From Kribbella sp. NBC_01245 (GTDB taxonomy: Bacteria > Actinomycetota > Actinomycetes > Propionibacteriales > Kribbellaceae), in the NCBI RefSeq assembly GCF_036226525.1, contig NZ_CP108487.1, forward strand, positions 8,432,001-8,496,000: a stretch of DNA of 64,000 nucleotides. The letters are read 5' to 3'. The notes under the pieces are model-generated. The model did not search any database, was not told the DNA's origin, and saw only the letters and a list, made by a program, of their open reading frames with translations. Positions 33,804 through 40,906 of this stretch are shown piece after piece. Numbering within the stretch: position 1 is the first letter of the stretch; each line of letters starts with the position of its first letter. Made by a program: the position numbers and the translations under genes.

Positions 33804-34655
33804 ATGGCCGTCTTCAAAGAAGTGCGCCAGCTTCGCCTTGATCAGCTGGTTCTGAGTCCACAACAAGCACGCACCCGCGATGTCGAGAAAGGCCTGGACG
33901 AACTCGTCGAGAATATTCGCGTCCAGGGCCAGTTGGAGCCGATCATCGTGTCACCGGCATCGGAGGGGGACCGGTTCGAGATCGTCGCCGGACAACGGCG
34001 CTGGCTGGCGTTACGCCGCTTGGGCGCGGCGACGATCCACGCGGCGATCCTCGACCACCGCATCGACGAGGTGACAGCACAGGCCATCTCCGTCAGTGAA
34101 AACCTGGTCCGCCGTGACCTCAGCGGCAAGGACCTGATCAGCATCTGCACCAGACTGCACCATCGGTACGGCTCGGTGAAGGCCGTCGCGGAGGAACTCG
34201 GATTGCCGTACAACAAGGTTCGCAGCTATGTGAAGTTCGACCGGCTCCGGCCGGAACTGAAGACCCTGGTGGAATCGGGTCGGCTGGACATTAAATCAGC
34301 CATTCGTTTGGAAGATCATTATGGCGAGAGCATGGTCGAACTGCACAAATTGCAGACCATTGCCACCGCACTGGCCGAAATGACCAATGCGCAGAAGGCG
34401 GAGTACTTCCGGGCGATGCAGCTCGACCGGGCCGGTGGGGCGCCCGCCGCCGTCGCCGATGGCACGGCCGGCTACGGGCGGCGGGCGCCCGGCGCGGTCC
34501 GGCAGATCCTCGTGACCCTTCGCACCGATGAGGTCGAGCTGCTGCGGGAGTGGGCGAAAGAGCACCATCTGACCCAGGATGCCGCGGCGGGTCAGATCAT
34601 CAGGGCACACCTCCGCCGGCACACCGCGGCCGTAAGACCGAAGCGCGGGGCCTGA
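33804..34655 (+). CDS. ParB/RepB/Spo0J-type nuclease-domain DNA-binding protein
   Basis: A 283-residue protein. The ParB N-terminal domain is at about 10-95 (LSPQQARTRDVEKGLDELVENIRVQGQLEPIIVSP, IVAGQRRWLALRRLGAATI, SENLVRRDLSGKDLI), followed by an HTH (GSVKAVAEELGLPYNKVRSYVKF). The ATG at 33804 follows GGGAGGG. It is not the chromosomal parB: there is no parA neighbour. It is the gene next to the modified-peptide locus, sharing a convergent terminator with the B12 radical SAM gene, and could be its transcription regulator (inference). Confidence 0.85.
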   Translation: MAVFKEVRQLRLDQLVLSPQQARTRDVEKGLDELVENIRVQGQLEPIIVSPASEGDRFEIVAGQRRWLALRRLGAATIHAAILDHRIDEVTAQAISVSENLVRRDLSGKDLISICTRLHHRYGSVKAVAEELGLPYNKVRSYVKFDRLRPELKTLVESGRLDIKSAIRLEDHYGESMVELHKLQTIATALAEMTNAQKAEYFRAMQLDRAGGAPAAVADGTAGYGRRAPGAVRQILVTLRTDEVELLREWAKEHHLTQDAAAGQIIRAHLRRHTAAVRPKRGA

Positions 34656-34663
34656 GCAAGCGT

Positions 34664-34689
34664 GCAGAGTGATCCTAAGATCACTCTGC
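34664..34689. terminator. Bidirectional terminator
   Basis: A perfect 11-bp inverted repeat, GCAGAGTGATC and GATCACTCTGC around CTAA, sits between the convergent ParB-like gene and the B12 radical SAM gene. The last codons of the latter are part of the right arm. There is no T-run. Confidence 0.75.
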
Positions 34690-36837
34690 GCGTGGGCCGG
34701 CCGCCGCCATCGCGATGAAGCGGCGCATTCCGTCGGAGGTCGAGGTCATTCCACTGGGCAGCGGCACCACCGCGCCGGACGGGAGCACGAGTGCGTGCCC
34801 TGGTTCACGCCGGGCGTTACCCGCGGCCCGATACCACTCGCTCATCGAGCGATAGCCGGCGCCGCCGCGCTCCCTGAGGGCGATGAACGCCGCCGTCATG
34901 TCGCCGGCCGTGGTGAACGCGTCGAGATCGGCGAAACCGACGGCGCAGTCGCGCGCGCCGACGAACTGCCGTCGCGGACCATCTCCCGCGGGCTCCGGCA
35001 GCAGGTCGCGTCCGTACCTGGCGAAATACAGCAGGGTGTGGGCGCTGTCAGTGCCACCCACCCAGGGACGTCCGTCCACTGGCCGGTCCAGGGCGGCCCG
35101 TAGCTCCGGTGCGACCCGGTCCTCGGCCTCGCCCGGCCAGTGGTCGACGTGCGTCGCCTGATCCCGCCAGGGCAGTGTGCGCAGGATGTCCTCATTGGGC
35201 GGCGGTGGCAGCAGCTCGACACCGAATCGCTCGGGACTGCGAGCCACGATGGAGCCCGGTGTGAGGGAGAACGTGCCGATGGCGGCCAGCGACCACAGGC
35301 CGGGGCGGTCGGTGAGATAGCTGTAGGTGAGCGCGGCCTCGTCCGCCTGCTCGGTCGGGAAGCCGGTGAACCCCATCATCTGGGCGCCGACGCCGGCCGT
35401 CGCCAGGTCCCGCAGGATGGGTTCGACCTCGGTCATCCGGACGCCTTTGTCGATCAGGTCGAGCACCCGTTGCGAGGCCGACTCATAACCGAACGAGACG
35501 GCGATACAGCCCGCCTGCCGGAGCTTGGCGGCCATACCGCGCTGCGGGAAGGTGCGCTCGAGCCGAAGCTCGGCCGACCAGCGCAGTCGCAGATCGACCG
35601 AGCTCAGGGCATCGCAGAGCACCCGCAAGTAGCGCGGTGACATCGCGTCGACCGCGAAGTAGATCGTCCGGCCGATCTTCTGGATCGCCTCCAGGTCACG
35701 GACGACGACATCGACGGGGCGTTCGCGCGATGGCGAGGTGGGCCGGTCGGTGTTGAGTCCGTAGTCGCAGAACGTGCACTTGTTCCAGTAGCAGCCGCGG
35801 GTAGGGCTGTAGAGGATGACCGATTCGGGAGACCAGTAGTCATCCCAGTCCCAGACGGTGAAGTCTGGTGCGGGCAGCGCGGCCACGTTCTCGTACACGA
35901 TCGGGGGCTTGCCGTAGCTGTGCCCCCGGAGCATGACGCCGCGCGCGCCGGCCAGCGAGGTGCCGTCCCGGACCGCCGTGAGGATGTCGCAGAGCGCGGT
36001 CTCGCCCTCGCCCGGCACGATCACATCGGCATCGGCGAACAACGACCAGACGGCCGCCGGCTCCTTGGCGAACCGCACCGCGTCGCAGGTGTCGGTGCCG
36101 CCGAACACGATCAACGCCTCGGGCCTGATCCGGCGCGCCACCCGGGCCAGCCGCAGGGCGAATGGCAATTGGCTGATGTAGTTCACCGAAAAGCCGACCA
36201 CCTCCCAGTCGCGTTCGCGCAACGCGGCGGTATAAGGGCCGTCGATATACCTGTCGAAAGGGCTGGTCAGCTCATCGATCAAACGCTCGTCGCAAAGGTC
36301 CTCATAACTCGACAGATTCGCCATACCGCCGACCCGGACCTCGAACCCGTCGTACGCCTCGGGCAGGCCGTCGAGGCAGATCAGGCGTAGCCAGAGTTTT
36401 ATCGCCGAGGTGGCTTCCTGGTACGTCGGATAGTGGTAGAAGTCGGTCCGGTCGCGAAGTGCCGAAATAGCGGACTGGGCGAAATCCGGTTCGAGGCCGG
36501 CGCAGCCCACGGCGACGCGATAGGCCAGCTCGTCCCCACGGCTCAGCGTCTGCTGCGTTTCCAGTCGTTGCTTCAAGTCGTCGGCGAGTGCGAGCAGGCG
36601 TGCGACGTGGTCCGGTTCGGCCAGCAGGTTCAGCGCTTCCACGTTCGCGTCGAGGCAACGCAGGTTGGTGAAACCGCGATCCCGGGTCGCGCCGACCAGG
36701 TACGGGATCGAGTGGTACGGCGCGGTCGGATCGGTGAGTGGCGGGTTCACCAGCAGATAAGGCACCTCCGCGCCCGGGCGGGCGGCTCGTTCCTCGCCCA
36801 CGCGGGAGATCGACTGGGCAGGAATGAACACCGTCAT
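34681..36837 (-). CDS. B12-binding-domain radical SAM enzyme, peptide-modification locus
   Basis: A 718-residue protein; the ATG at 36837 follows CGGAGGACGAC (an upstream ATG at 36882 is less likely). Residues 25-290 resemble a cobalamin-binding fold (YLLVNPPLTDP, VVGFSVNYISQLPFALRLARVARRI, VFGGTDTCD, DVIVPGEGETALCDIL), without a DxHxxG motif. A radical SAM core follows with cysteines 349, 354 and 357 (TRGCYWNKCTFCDYG), a CX4CX2C spacing. The C-terminal 200 residues are of unknown fold. Relatives are known in modified-peptide clusters as methyltransferases or other peptide modifiers. It is divergent from the precursor peptide gene at 37078. Confidence 0.85.
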   Translation of the reverse strand: MTVFIPAQSISRVGEERAARPGAEVPYLLVNPPLTDPTAPYHSIPYLVGATRDRGFTNLRCLDANVEALNLLAEPDHVARLLALADDLKQRLETQQTLSRGDELAYRVAVGCAGLEPDFAQSAISALRDRTDFYHYPTYQEATSAIKLWLRLICLDGLPEAYDGFEVRVGGMANLSSYEDLCDERLIDELTSPFDRYIDGPYTAALRERDWEVVGFSVNYISQLPFALRLARVARRIRPEALIVFGGTDTCDAVRFAKEPAAVWSLFADADVIVPGEGETALCDILTAVRDGTSLAGARGVMLRGHSYGKPPIVYENVAALPAPDFTVWDWDDYWSPESVILYSPTRGCYWNKCTFCDYGLNTDRPTSPSRERPVDVVVRDLEAIQKIGRTIYFAVDAMSPRYLRVLCDALSSVDLRLRWSAELRLERTFPQRGMAAKLRQAGCIAVSFGYESASQRVLDLIDKGVRMTEVEPILRDLATAGVGAQMMGFTGFPTEQADEAALTYSYLTDRPGLWSLAAIGTFSLTPGSIVARSPERFGVELLPPPPNEDILRTLPWRDQATHVDHWPGEAEDRVAPELRAALDRPVDGRPWVGGTDSAHTLLYFARYGRDLLPEPAGDGPRRQFVGARDCAVGFADLDAFTTAGDMTAAFIALRERGGAGYRSMSEWYRAAGNARREPGHALVLPSGAVVPLPSGMTSTSDGMRRFIAMAAAGPRAE

Positions 36838-36994
36838 GTCGTCCTCCGGATCGGATCCTGGATAGCCGGAAATGACCTCCAAATTACCCGTGCCGGGAAG
36901 TTCTGAGGTGAAAGAAGCGAATATTTCCGGAGTCGGCCGGTGTTTGTTCCTAAGGTCACGGCGTTATGGACTTAAGAACCGGCCGCAGATTCTG

Positions 36995-37024
36995 TAGACA
37001 GCGTTGAATCGGCCTGGCTAACTT
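36995..37024 (+). promoter_or_regulatory. Promoter candidate of the peptide operon
   Basis: TAGACA (36995-37000) and TAACTT (37019-37024) with an 18-base spacer resemble -35 and -10 elements, 54 bases before the precursor start. It is a consensus resemblance only. Confidence 0.4.
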
Positions 37025-37077
37025 GGCTGGGCCGAGGTACCCGGTTATTCCGTCCGGTCAATCGAAAGGAAGTCGGC

Positions 37078-37260
37078 ATGTCGAAGAATTCGCTGGATGC
37101 GCTTCGCCCTGCACTCGACAGGATGACGGAGGCACAGCAGGCGGTCTTCAGCTCGTTGAGCCCCGAGGAGATCGACCTGGCCGCCAAGATCCAGACGCGG
37201 CTCGACGCGGTCAGCCCCGAGGTCGAGGGGCAGGCCAACAACACGAACAACCTCTGCTGA
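37078..37260 (+). CDS. Putative RiPP precursor peptide 1, C-terminal Cys
   Basis: A 60-residue peptide with ribosome site GAAAGGAAG. Residues 1-51 look like a helical leader (SLDALRPALDRMTEAQQAVF, then LSPEEIDLAAKIQTRLDAV and SPEVEGQ), and the end ANNTNNLC resembles a short core with the only Cys as last residue. Peptide 2 of this locus shares the LSP-E--L--I--RLDAV-P-V-GQ pattern. The leader recalls what databases call the aroma-sacti cluster domain (from memory, unverified). A radical SAM/SPASM gene follows, then a Cys-decarboxylase-like flavoprotein that would act on such a C-terminal Cys. Precursor status is inferred from size, shared leader and context. Confidence 0.8.
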   Translation: MSKNSLDALRPALDRMTEAQQAVFSSLSPEEIDLAAKIQTRLDAVSPEVEGQANNTNNLC

Positions 37261-37359
37261 GCGGTAGAGCAAACGTTCGATCCCGCCCGTCGCGTCCGCC
37301 GGTGTGCCGGTGGTCGTGACGGGCGGTCGGCCCGGGACACACTCACGGAGGTGGCACAG

Positions 37360-38718
37360 GTGGACGAGAAGGTCAGTCGCTATCTGGTGATCAGCGAGCA
37401 GACGTTCGGCGACGGGGACGGGCTGCGGACCAAGGTGCTGTACGCCACCCGGACCGCGGAGCTGATGTTCGTCGTCCCGGAGGTCGCGGACAGTCTCGAA
37501 CGCGGCGATCTCACCTCGATCTCACCGGGCATGCTGGCGAAACTCCGCCAGGCCCAGGTCGTCGTACCGGCTGCCGAGGACGAGCTGGCGGCGATCGTCG
37601 AGCGCAATCGCGCCGCCGGACGGGACATCTCCCGGGTCCAGTACATCCTGATGCCCACGTCGTACTGCAACATGGGCTGCGTCTACTGCGGCCAGGAGCA
37701 TGTCCAGGGCCGGCTCGGCTCCGATCACCGCGACCGAATTCGGGACCGGGTGTTGCGGGCGGCGCGACTGCCCACCACCGAACATCTGCAGATCGACTGG
37801 TTCGGCGCCGAACCGATGATGGGTTATGCCGCCATCAAGGACCTCTCCGCGGACTTCATCCGGGTCGCGGACGAGCGCGGTCTGGGCTACTCGTCGGAGA
37901 TCGTCACCAACGGATCGCTGCTCACCCCGCGGAACATGGCGGTCCTGATCCAGCAGTGCCGGATCACCAAGTTCGACATCACGATCGATGGTCCGCCCGA
38001 GATTCATGACGAGCACCGGCCGTTGAAGGCGGGCGGGCACTCGTTCTGGAAGATCATCAAGACGATCAAGAAGGTGATCGACGATCCGGCCCACGCGCAC
38101 GTGCGGTTCGAGTTCCGGACCAACGTCGACATCCACAACCAGGACGCCATCTCGCGTTATATCGACCTGATGGCCGATCTCGCCTTCGGCCGGCCGAACG
38201 TCACGTTCCTGCTGATGCGGGTCCGGCCGTGGAGCAACGACGTCTCCGCGATCGAGATGGCCAAGACCGACTTCGCCGACCAGGAGCTCGGCTGGCTGCG
38301 GCAGATGCACGAACGCGGACTGACCTTCATGCGAATGCCCAACCTGGCCAAGAAGGTCACGTGTCCGGCCGTTCGGACCTCCTCGGAGCTGATCAGCGGA
38401 AAGGGCGACATCTTCTCCTGTACCGACCAGCCGCTGGTCCCGGGCCTCGAGCAGGAGACCGTGCTCGGACACGTCACCGACGTCGAGTTGGAGGTGTTCC
38501 GTCCGACCGGCCTGTACGACGACTGGAACGACGACGTCGAGTCGGGCAAGTCGTGGTGCAAGGGCTGCGTCTTCCTACCGACGTGCGGCGGCATGTGCCC
38601 GAAGCTGTGGCGCGAGGGCTACGCACCTTGCCCGAGCTACAAGTTCAACGTCCAGGGCAGACTCGGGCTGGCCGCCGAGCGACTCGGTCTGCGGCAGCTG
38701 ACGACGACCGCCGGCTGA
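37360..38718 (+). CDS. Radical SAM/SPASM peptide-modifying enzyme
   Basis: A 452-residue enzyme. The GTG at 37360 is chosen because GGAGG (37347-37351) stands 8 bases before it; a GTG at 37351 lies within that site. The radical SAM cluster is C103, C107, C110 (SYCNMGCVYCGQEH). A C-terminal SPASM region with many Cys (SCTDQP, WCKGCVFLPTCGGMCPKLWREGYAPCPSY) binds auxiliary clusters. Residues 1-90 form a leader-like N-terminal part, as in enzymes that bind peptide leaders. SPASM proteins next to small peptides make thioether or C-C cross-links; which reaction happens here is unknown, as the core has a single Cys. Confidence 0.9.
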   Translation: MDEKVSRYLVISEQTFGDGDGLRTKVLYATRTAELMFVVPEVADSLERGDLTSISPGMLAKLRQAQVVVPAAEDELAAIVERNRAAGRDISRVQYILMPTSYCNMGCVYCGQEHVQGRLGSDHRDRIRDRVLRAARLPTTEHLQIDWFGAEPMMGYAAIKDLSADFIRVADERGLGYSSEIVTNGSLLTPRNMAVLIQQCRITKFDITIDGPPEIHDEHRPLKAGGHSFWKIIKTIKKVIDDPAHAHVRFEFRTNVDIHNQDAISRYIDLMADLAFGRPNVTFLLMRVRPWSNDVSAIEMAKTDFADQELGWLRQMHERGLTFMRMPNLAKKVTCPAVRTSSELISGKGDIFSCTDQPLVPGLEQETVLGHVTDVELEVFRPTGLYDDWNDDVESGKSWCKGCVFLPTCGGMCPKLWREGYAPCPSYKFNVQGRLGLAAERLGLRQLTTTAG

Positions 38719-38725
38719 GCTCACG

Positions 38726-39373
38726 ATGACCACCCGACCAGCGGAGCGGCAGGACGAGCCCGAGACGCGTTTGCTGATCGGCGTCTGCGGCGCCGCGAAC
38801 GTGATGAACCTGCCGGCCTACCTGCACGCGTTGCGGGCGCTTCCCGGCTGCCGGATCCGCGTCATCATGACCGCGAGCGCGGCGAGTATCCTGCCCGCGA
38901 CGACGGTTCGGCTGGTGGCCGACGAGGTCTACTGCGACGGGGTGCACAACGCCGACCCCGGGCACGTCCAACTGGCCCGCTGGGCGGACCAGTTCATCCT
39001 GCTGCCCGCCACCGCGCATCTGCTCGGACAGGCCGCGAATGGCTTGGCGGGGAACCTGGTCGCCACCACTCTGCTCGCCTACGATGACGCGGCGATCTTC
39101 TTCCCCAGCATGAACGGCCGGATGTGGAAGCAGCCGAGCGTGCAGCGGAATGTGGAGCGTTTGCGCGCGGATGGCCATGAGGTGGTGGAACCGGAGCCGG
39201 CCCAATGCTGGGAGGTGGCATCGGCGAGCTTCCAGCAGGCTGCCGGGCTGCCGACGCCACGCGTGGTCGCGCAAATGGCCGGTGTTTTCGGGATGCTGGC
39301 CAGACGTGCCGGCGGGGCGGGCCGGATTCCGGATGAAGCGCTGGGAGAAAGGGATGTCGATGCTGGACGCTGA
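38726..39373 (+). CDS. LanD/HFCD-family flavoprotein (Cys decarboxylase-like)
   Basis: A 215-residue homo-oligomeric flavin-containing Cys decarboxylase-type protein. Catalytic His80 lies in GHVQLARWADQFILLPATAHLLGQAANG (cut here), which covers the PASANT-type motif, and FFPSMNGRMW gives the PxMN substrate clamp. EpiD, MrsD and relatives oxidatively decarboxylate a C-terminal Cys of a peptide to an enethiol; others act in CoA synthesis, but a dfp-type fusion is absent here. The neighbouring precursor ends in Cys, which makes the peptide role likely. It starts 7 bases after the SPASM gene. Confidence 0.88.
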   Translation: MTTRPAERQDEPETRLLIGVCGAANVMNLPAYLHALRALPGCRIRVIMTASAASILPATTVRLVADEVYCDGVHNADPGHVQLARWADQFILLPATAHLLGQAANGLAGNLVATTLLAYDDAAIFFPSMNGRMWKQPSVQRNVERLRADGHEVVEPEPAQCWEVASASFQQAAGLPTPRVVAQMAGVFGMLARRAGGAGRIPDEALGERDVDAGR

Positions 39374-39388
39374 CCTGGGGGTGCGCGA

Positions 39389-40684
39389 ATGAACCGGCTG
39401 AGGGCCGCGGTGCGCAAGGAGCTGACCGCCGGACCGATGGCGACCAAGGGCTTTCCGCTCTTGCTGGCAGGGCAGTTCACCTCCAGCATCGGCGACCTTT
39501 GCTACGCGGTCGCCCTGCCCTGGCTGATCCTTTCCAACGGCGGCAGTCCGGTCCTGCTGGGCACCGTGCTGGCGTGTTACGGCGTCGCGCGCACGGTCGG
39601 TATCCCGGTCGGCGGAATTCTCGCGGACCGTTTCGGTGCCCGGCAGATCATGCTCACCACCGACATGGTCCGGTTCGCCGTAGTCGCTCTGCTCGGCGTG
39701 GTCGCGCTGGACGGCCAGCCGCATATCGCCTTGCTCGCGCCGATCGCCGTACTGGTAGGTGCCTGCGAGGGCTTCTTCCTGCCGGCCTCGTTCGCCTTAC
39801 TACCCAGCTTGTTGCCGGAGAAGGAACTTGGCGCCGGTAACTCGCTCTCGTCCATCGCGACCCAGGGCGGCAGCCTGCTCGGGCCCGTCGTCGGCGGTGT
39901 GCTGGTCGCGACCGTCGGCCCTGGGCCGGCCCTGCTGGTCGATGCCCTCACCTTCGCCGTGTCCGCGGCGACGTTGTACGCGATGCGACCGGTGACGAAG
40001 ACCACGACCACCGACGACGACGAGGACGTCGAGGCCGAACCGGCGGTGATTCCCGCGACGTTCGGCGAAGTGCTGCGCCGGGGACGCCTGCTGCACATCA
40101 TTCTCGGCATCGGCCTGATCGGGAACCTGGTATATGCCGGCGCCGCCGAGGTCGCGCTGCCGACCCTCGCCCATCGCGACTTCGGCGCGGCCGGTTACGG
40201 CATTCTGCTGCTCGGCCTGGGCGGCGGCATGATCGTCGGAGCGGTGCTGGCCCGCCGGGACTGGGTGGGCGATCAACCAGCGCCGTTCATCGCGGTGCTC
40301 GGCCTGGTGATGGCGGTCGCGATCGGGACCGTGCCGTTCGTCGGTGGTCTGGCCGGGGCGGTCATCTGCATGACCTTGTTCGCGGTCGCCAACAGCTGGT
40401 CGGGCATCGTGATCATGACGATGCTCCAGGTCTGGACCCCGCGGCATGTGCTGGCCCGGGTGATGAGTGTGCTGATGCTCGCGCTGACCGGAACGTTCCC
40501 GATCTCGGTGGCGATCACCGGTTTCGGTGTCGATCGGTACGGCGTGACCGCGTTCTTCCCGGTGGCCGGCGCCGCCATCGCGTTGGGCATTCTCGGCGCC
40601 TTCAGCAGACCGGCCTTCCGCCGGTACCGCACCGGCGACCGCTTCCCACAGGTACCGGTTGCCGCTCAGACCGAAGGGACGTGA
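39389..40684 (+). CDS. MFS transporter, probable peptide exporter
   Basis: A 431-residue major facilitator protein with about 12 membrane helices (for example FPLLLAGQFTSSIGDLCYAVALPWLIL at the start and FFPVAGAAIALGILGAF near the end), a GGILADRFGARQIM loop typical of the family, and an acidic central loop (DDDEDVEAEPA). It resembles the DHA3/enterobactin-exporter group. Position between modifying genes and the second peptide points to export or self-protection. Its stop overlaps the start of peptide 2 (GTGA). Confidence 0.9.
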   Translation: MNRLRAAVRKELTAGPMATKGFPLLLAGQFTSSIGDLCYAVALPWLILSNGGSPVLLGTVLACYGVARTVGIPVGGILADRFGARQIMLTTDMVRFAVVALLGVVALDGQPHIALLAPIAVLVGACEGFFLPASFALLPSLLPEKELGAGNSLSSIATQGGSLLGPVVGGVLVATVGPGPALLVDALTFAVSAATLYAMRPVTKTTTTDDDEDVEAEPAVIPATFGEVLRRGRLLHIILGIGLIGNLVYAGAAEVALPTLAHRDFGAAGYGILLLGLGGGMIVGAVLARRDWVGDQPAPFIAVLGLVMAVAIGTVPFVGGLAGAVICMTLFAVANSWSGIVIMTMLQVWTPRHVLARVMSVLMLALTGTFPISVAITGFGVDRYGVTAFFPVAGAAIALGILGAFSRPAFRRYRTGDRFPQVPVAAQTEGT

Positions 40685-40872
40685 CCACCGTGGAGTACGA
40701 CGCTCTCGCCGCACTGCGGTCGGCAGGCCTCGCCGTGGACGTGCTGTCCTCGGCCCATCGCGAGGTGCTCGCCGGGTTGAGCCCGCAGGAAGTCGGCGTA
40801 CTCAACGACATCAAGAACCGGCTCGACGCGGTCGAGCCGGACGTCGTCGGGCAGGAGGTCAAGCTGCTCTGA
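40681..40872 (+). CDS. Second leader-like peptide of the locus
   Basis: A 63-residue peptide; GTG 40681 overlaps the MFS stop and follows GAAGG (GTG 40690 is possible). It contains LRSAGLAVDVLSSAHREVL, then LSPQEVGVLNDIKNRLDAV and EPDVVGQ, aligned with peptide 1 without gaps over the last part. After GQ come only EVKLL: no Cys and hardly any core. It may be a second precursor, a degenerate copy, or a stand-alone recognition/immunity peptide. Its homology to peptide 1 is plain in the sequence; function is inferred. Confidence 0.8.
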   Translation: MTTVEYDALAALRSAGLAVDVLSSAHREVLAGLSPQEVGVLNDIKNRLDAVEPDVVGQEVKLL

Positions 40873-40906
40873 GCGTGCGCCGGCGCCGGACCCGAGGAGG
40901 CTGACC

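Noticed and set aside
37351..37353. GTG at 37351 as start of the SPASM radical SAM gene
   Set aside because: This GTG overlaps the GGAGG ribosome site; the GTG nine bases later has ideal spacing.
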